Source of the DNA: Balanoglossus misakiensis
Taxonomy: Eukaryota > Hemichordata
Direction of reading: 5' to 3'
DNA: 64,000 nucleotides
Assembly: GCA_040954595.2 (NCBI GenBank)
Contig: CM082577.2
Span: 4,774,001 to 4,838,000 of the forward strand
Made by a program: the position numbers and the translations under genes
Shown: positions 59,893 to 64,000 of the stretch, one piece after another
Position numbering within the stretch: the first letter of the stretch is position 1
Layout: each line of letters begins with the position of its first letter
Notes under the pieces: model-generated
What the model saw: only the letters and a program-made list of their open reading frames with translations
Databases searched by the model: none
Told to the model about the DNA's origin: nothing

Positions 59893-60861
59893 ATGGCGGA
59901 CGCCGAGCTGAGGTATCTGACGGTGGACAAAAAATACGTCAATGACCCTGCTAGCCAGGCCGAATGGTCGGCCAAGCGGCTGGTCTGGGTCCCGTACGAC
60001 ACGCACGGATTTGTTTCGGCCAGTGTCAAGTCGGAGAAGGGTGATGAAGTCACCGTCGAAGTTGTAGATTCCGGAAAGAGAATAGTAGTGCACCGAGATG
60101 ATATCCAGAAAATGAACCCACCGAAATTCAACAAAGTTGAAGATATGGCAGAGTTGACATGCTTGAATGAAGCATCTGTTCTCCACAACCTGAAAGACCG
60201 TTACTACTCGGGACTGATTTATGTAAGTAACCGGGTCTTTTGCTAACTTATAAAGTTTGGTCGCTTCTGATTTCGTGCAAGAACAGTACTTGCTACCCCT
60301 CCCCTGTACACCGGCCGAAATGTCAGAAGCCGAAAAGTGGGCTAGGGCCCGTCCCACGATCACATCGATGGCAACCGATTCGCTAATATCAATCAAATTT
60401 ATTAAAACTATATACAATCTTGACTTTTTCCCTTAATGCTCCCGACCGATCACACGTTATTTAAATGACAGATTTTCGGAATGAATTGCGCGATTTTCTC
60501 TTTTGGCCATGAATATTCCAAACTGATCGAAGCCCTGTAGTGTTCCAGGCTACCGGAAATAACTAACAGGAAGTGTGAAGCGGGTTGTGTAAAATTACCA
60601 AACAGTTGTGCGAATGTGTTTCCTGTGATTTTGTCTATTATCAGTTGCAGCTTAAGATTTTTTTCAAAGTACACATTTCCATGACATTATTTTTTTCCCC
60701 GCAGACATATTCAGGCCTGTTCTGTGTTGTAGTGAATCCCTACAAACGATTGCCCATTTATACAGAGAAAGTTGTCGAGTTGTACAAGGGGAAGAAAAGA
60801 CATGAAGTTCCACCACATATTTATGCTGTGACAGATGCAGCATATCTGAGTATGCTGTCAG
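59893..60861 (+). CDS. MYH9/MYH10: Nonmuscle myosin II heavy chain, first two coding exons (continues beyond window)
   Basis: Exon 59893-60222 encodes residues 1-110 ([20 protein letters not shown], the myosin N-terminal SH3-like domain with [18 protein letters not shown], then [20 protein letters not shown] and [12 protein letters not shown]). Exon 60705-60861 adds the start of the motor ([47 protein letters not shown]). The exon borders after SGLIY and after the SMLS region, including the 157-base exon size, are those of vertebrate MYH9, MYH10 and MYH11 as I know them. The next exon, with the P-loop GESGAGKT, is not found before 64000, so the following intron exceeds 3 kb. The product is an actin-based motor for contractility, cytokinesis and cell shape. 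The ATG sits in CAACATGGCGG, which also fits a YY1 motif. A non-coding exon further upstream is possible. Confidence 0.97.
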
Positions 60862-63800
60862 GTAAGGGAACAAATAATGAACATAGATCAGTTTTCAATA
60901 AAGAAAAATTGTGTTGCCCCCCCCCCCCCCCCTGCTCAAGCACAGTTTCACAGTGTCTGTTCTCAGTAGGTTGTGATTCACTCCACCAAGAATCTAATTA
61001 AAAGAAATTATATACAACCCTATTAAAGAAAAAACACCTGATTTTGGGTGTATGGAGTAATGAAAACATCTTGTCTAAAAGTATTTCTTGAAAAAAAATG
61101 TTATGAATTCTGAGCTTCCTTCACCAGATTTCAATAAAAAAATATTTGGATATGAGTCAGCCAGGGGGTTGATTCTAAACTTGCAATTTCTTGGGTGTAT
61201 GTCACTGACAAGACCCCCAAACCACAGGTGTGTCTAGCCTTGATAACACTTAATAGTCTGTTTTGCTGGGAAAAAACTACATGTAGACAAATATCATCCT
61301 CTTGGTTTGAGGAAGTGATCAGCCCACGCAGGTCAGACGGGTTGCAGACCATTGTGTGTTGGCCATTTTATGAGCATAAGCCTATAACACAGGCAGAAGT
61401 AGGCTTCAGAAATACTTGATTGTCGAAAACTATGAGCACCAATCTGTGGGAGTGCTAACTGCAGAAAAGAATGTGATGAATTTATAAATATTGATTTTTG
61501 AAAAGAAATGGAAGTAATTGATTTAGGATATCTGCTACTTCTGCGGTACACAAGGCTGCAGACATGTTGATCAAAAATGTACTAAGGTCACACAAATAGG
61601 TGGATGATATTTGTTTGCACATGCTCTCTGCCACTCAACATTTTTCAAGAGAAATATCAATTCCCAGCATAGGGACTTTCAAGTCAGACAGGACATTGAC
61701 ATCAATTCTGGTGGGAATAGATACAGTGCACATGTTAATAACCTTGAACTAGCCAGACAGGTTTCAATGGCAGCAAGCAGTAGCTGCCACACAGAGTGGG
61801 TGTGGCCTTCATTTCACACCAGACCCCGGCAGTTCGAGCTGTGGAACACAGTGTCTGCCCAGTAGTCTGTCGGTGTACAAATCATGGTGCCAAAACAATC
61901 ATGATTTCAAATTCATGAGTTGCAAGAATTCCATTCACATTTAAATTGATGTGCTGTGCAAACAGTGCAGACGTTTTGCTATTTCGAGAGTCGTGCGGCA
62001 GTTTCTATTTCTGAAAAGATTCTCGTAAGTAAAATCAAGGTGTGTGTGTTTCATGCCAAGCTACCAGTTACTTTTCGCTGGCCGACCCTGTTAACTGATC
62101 TGTGTGTCCTTACATGTTTTTAATTAATGCAGTCACGTCTGTCCTTGATATGATACTCTGATCGCTGTCAAAAGCACACCTGCATAACGAGTAAAAAAGC
62201 TGGGTGTATATGTGTCACCCAGAGACCTGTGAATAATAGCCTCGTCTCTTTCGCTTGTTTCCACTACACGTGGCACACGCGCAACTTAATCGCTCTTCTG
62301 TTCCGGCAAGTGTGGAGACCAAGTTGGACTTGATACGACAAACATTCCTGGTCACTTGTACTCTTGTGTACTGTCAAGGACATTGGTTGGCTCATTGACA
62401 TTGAATTTGTTTGCTTCCACAACAAAACCGCCAGAGTTTGTGGCATGATTTTTGAGGAGAGGATACTTGGGGTTGAGTCATCTGTGTCAATATCCCTGGC
62501 TCTCATTTCCTACACTGGTATCAGCTGATGCTGGGTTTACATGATGTCACCACAGATTCCATCTTGGTAAAGGCAAGCACATAACAAAGGAAGGAAGGTC
62601 CATTTACAGGAATCCGACCCCTCCTACCAAACACCAAGGTCGTCTATTGTAATGTTCAGTCTGACCCCTGTACCATTTGACCCAGGCCAGAAAGTTGACT
62701 TTGCTGTTGTTGGAGTGTTACATTGTTGATGAAGGTTGTGAATTTGTAGACTGACTGACTGACTGACTCACTCACTCACTCACTCACTCACTCGCTCTCC
62801 TTGCTGAAGAAACTGACCACACCCACTTTGATAATGAACATTCTTGTTTCAGTTTGTTTTTCAAGATTTCCCATTATTTTACAACCTTTGAGGCATATAT
62901 ACATGTAGAGACTGTGTGATTAACATTGGGTGGATTTTCATGTAGACCCTCTAGTTCATATGATACAGTGTCTCAAAGTAACAAAAAGGGAACTGGCGAC
63001 TTTTTTGTTAAATTCCGCACAGTGTGGTATATACCGGGTACCGCAGACTTGCTGTTGGTTTTATGAGGCTCTAAATTGAGATTCATGATGATGGTGTGAT
63101 GTTTTTGAGCTGCTGTGACAGATCGTAAGCACAGCTTGAAAGTCTCTGTGAAGCTGCCTTGTTACTTGTTATAGATCCACATCATTGGTTTTAAAAATAG
63201 ACTGACAGGGGTTTGGTCGCGGGGGTCAGCTCGGGCACGTGGTGGTTGCTTGCCTGTGGACATATATTACACAGTTGCCTCAGTGTAAACGAGGATATTT
63301 GTAAGGGGCAGGGCAGTCGGTGTTTACGGGAGGGGTTACCGGTGCAGCCACTCCAGCATTTCCTATCGGGGCATAGTTTCAGAGACTGCGTGAAAGTGAT
63401 AAGCTTGGGTTTGTTGGTGTCTCTCTATCCTATTCTTGTGATGTGCAGGTGCTTGCACTCCAAGGGACTTGTTGTTTACGGTAAATCATCCCCAAGTTGG
63501 GACCGCATCTTGGAGTAGCTGAATTTAGTTGCCCCGTTTCAGTTGTTCGCAGTTCTGTCTTGGTGGCTGAAACTCCTCTTGTTTGTCCAGAATACGTGAA
63601 ATGTACCTCGGTCTGGTAGTCCAGATGTACTGTTTACATTCCTAACTACATGTAGTAGTTCCATGGTATATTTGTTCTACGTCGGGTAGTCCACACTATC
63701 TCACCCAGATAAATACATCACTCTTCTCTCGTGTTGCTACTAGTAACTTGTCACAACACAGTTCTTTGCCCTCATCACAGTCGTATCAAATTTCATGAAA

Positions 63801-64000
63801 GTTGACTGAAAAGACAAAAAAAGCAACAGTACAGATGGTTTCTGTCATCTAATATAGCCAGGGAAGTCTTGACAAGCACTGGTTACAAACCTTGCTCCAC
63901 ATAATTACAAATTGCCAACTCATCACAAATCACGAGATTAAATTCATACCATCATATATAACAGATCTGCCAAACTGAATTATACAGCCAGATCTGATTA
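60862..64000 (+). other. Intron 2 of the myosin gene (incomplete)
   Basis: It starts with a good donor (G|GTAAGG). It holds a poly-C run near 60919-60933 and the compound microsatellite at 62751-62797. I see no further myosin exon before the window ends. Confidence 0.7.
62751..62797. repeat. Compound (CTGA)n(CTCA)n microsatellite
   Basis: About four CTGA units pass directly into about six CTCA units, which suggests one unit type arose from the other by a single substitution and then expanded. Confidence 0.9.

Noticed and set aside
62811-62835. Possible relic of the 3179-3369 inverted-repeat end
   Set aside because: Only about 13 bases (GAAGAAACTGACC) match, which is too short to claim.
1-64000. 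tRNA, rRNA, CRISPR, transposase or reverse-transcriptase genes
   Set aside because: I looked for tRNA B-box sequence, regular spacer arrays and polymerase or transposase motifs and found none I could support.

Overview
The window is a stretch of an animal (metazoan) nuclear genome. Genes are split by GT-AG introns with in-phase exon joins, and polyadenylation signals, poly-C runs, microsatellites and long AT-rich introns are present. Nothing in it looks bacterial or viral. A single pro-orthologue of the vertebrate TCF20/RAI1 pair, a secreted C-type lectin, a single-exon B4GALNT1-like enzyme and vertebrate-like intron positions in nonmuscle myosin II point to an invertebrate deuterostome. A lancelet is my first guess and a hemichordate the alternative; this is inference.

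Layout. 1-2509 (minus): 3'-truncated gene for an ankyrin-containing KAP-family P-loop NTPase, joined from six in-phase exons. 2510-5684: intergenic, with a small inverted-repeat element. 5685-7709 (plus): C-type lectin gene behind a TATA box and two octamer motifs. 8871-10238 (minus): unrecognised single-exon 455-residue ORF. 12058-13668 (plus): single-exon B4GALNT1-like glycosyltransferase. 14561-19000 (plus): complete PRPF31, eleven coding exons, with a non-coding 5' exon. 19838-54852 (plus): one very large gene whose eight coding exons read in phase from an N-terminal SAM domain through a 4.2 kb exon to a TCF20/RAI1-type extended PHD finger. Its fourth intron is about 28.6 kb and holds repeats and motif clusters but no gene I can support. 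54853-59600: 3' and intergenic sequence. 59893-60861 onward (plus): first two coding exons of nonmuscle myosin II heavy chain, running off the window.

The genes do not form an operon or one pathway. They cover splicing (PRPF31), chromatin regulation (SAM-ePHD), cytoskeleton (myosin II), glycosylation and secreted recognition. The strongest observations are the SAM plus TCF20/RAI1 ePHD architecture, a recurrent DR1 (nuclear-receptor) motif in that gene's proximal promoter and giant intron, and a gene neighbourhood (KAP NTPase, PRPF31, TCF20/RAI1, myosin II) whose human relatives lie on 19q13, 22q and 17p, as expected for an ancestral chordate linkage group.
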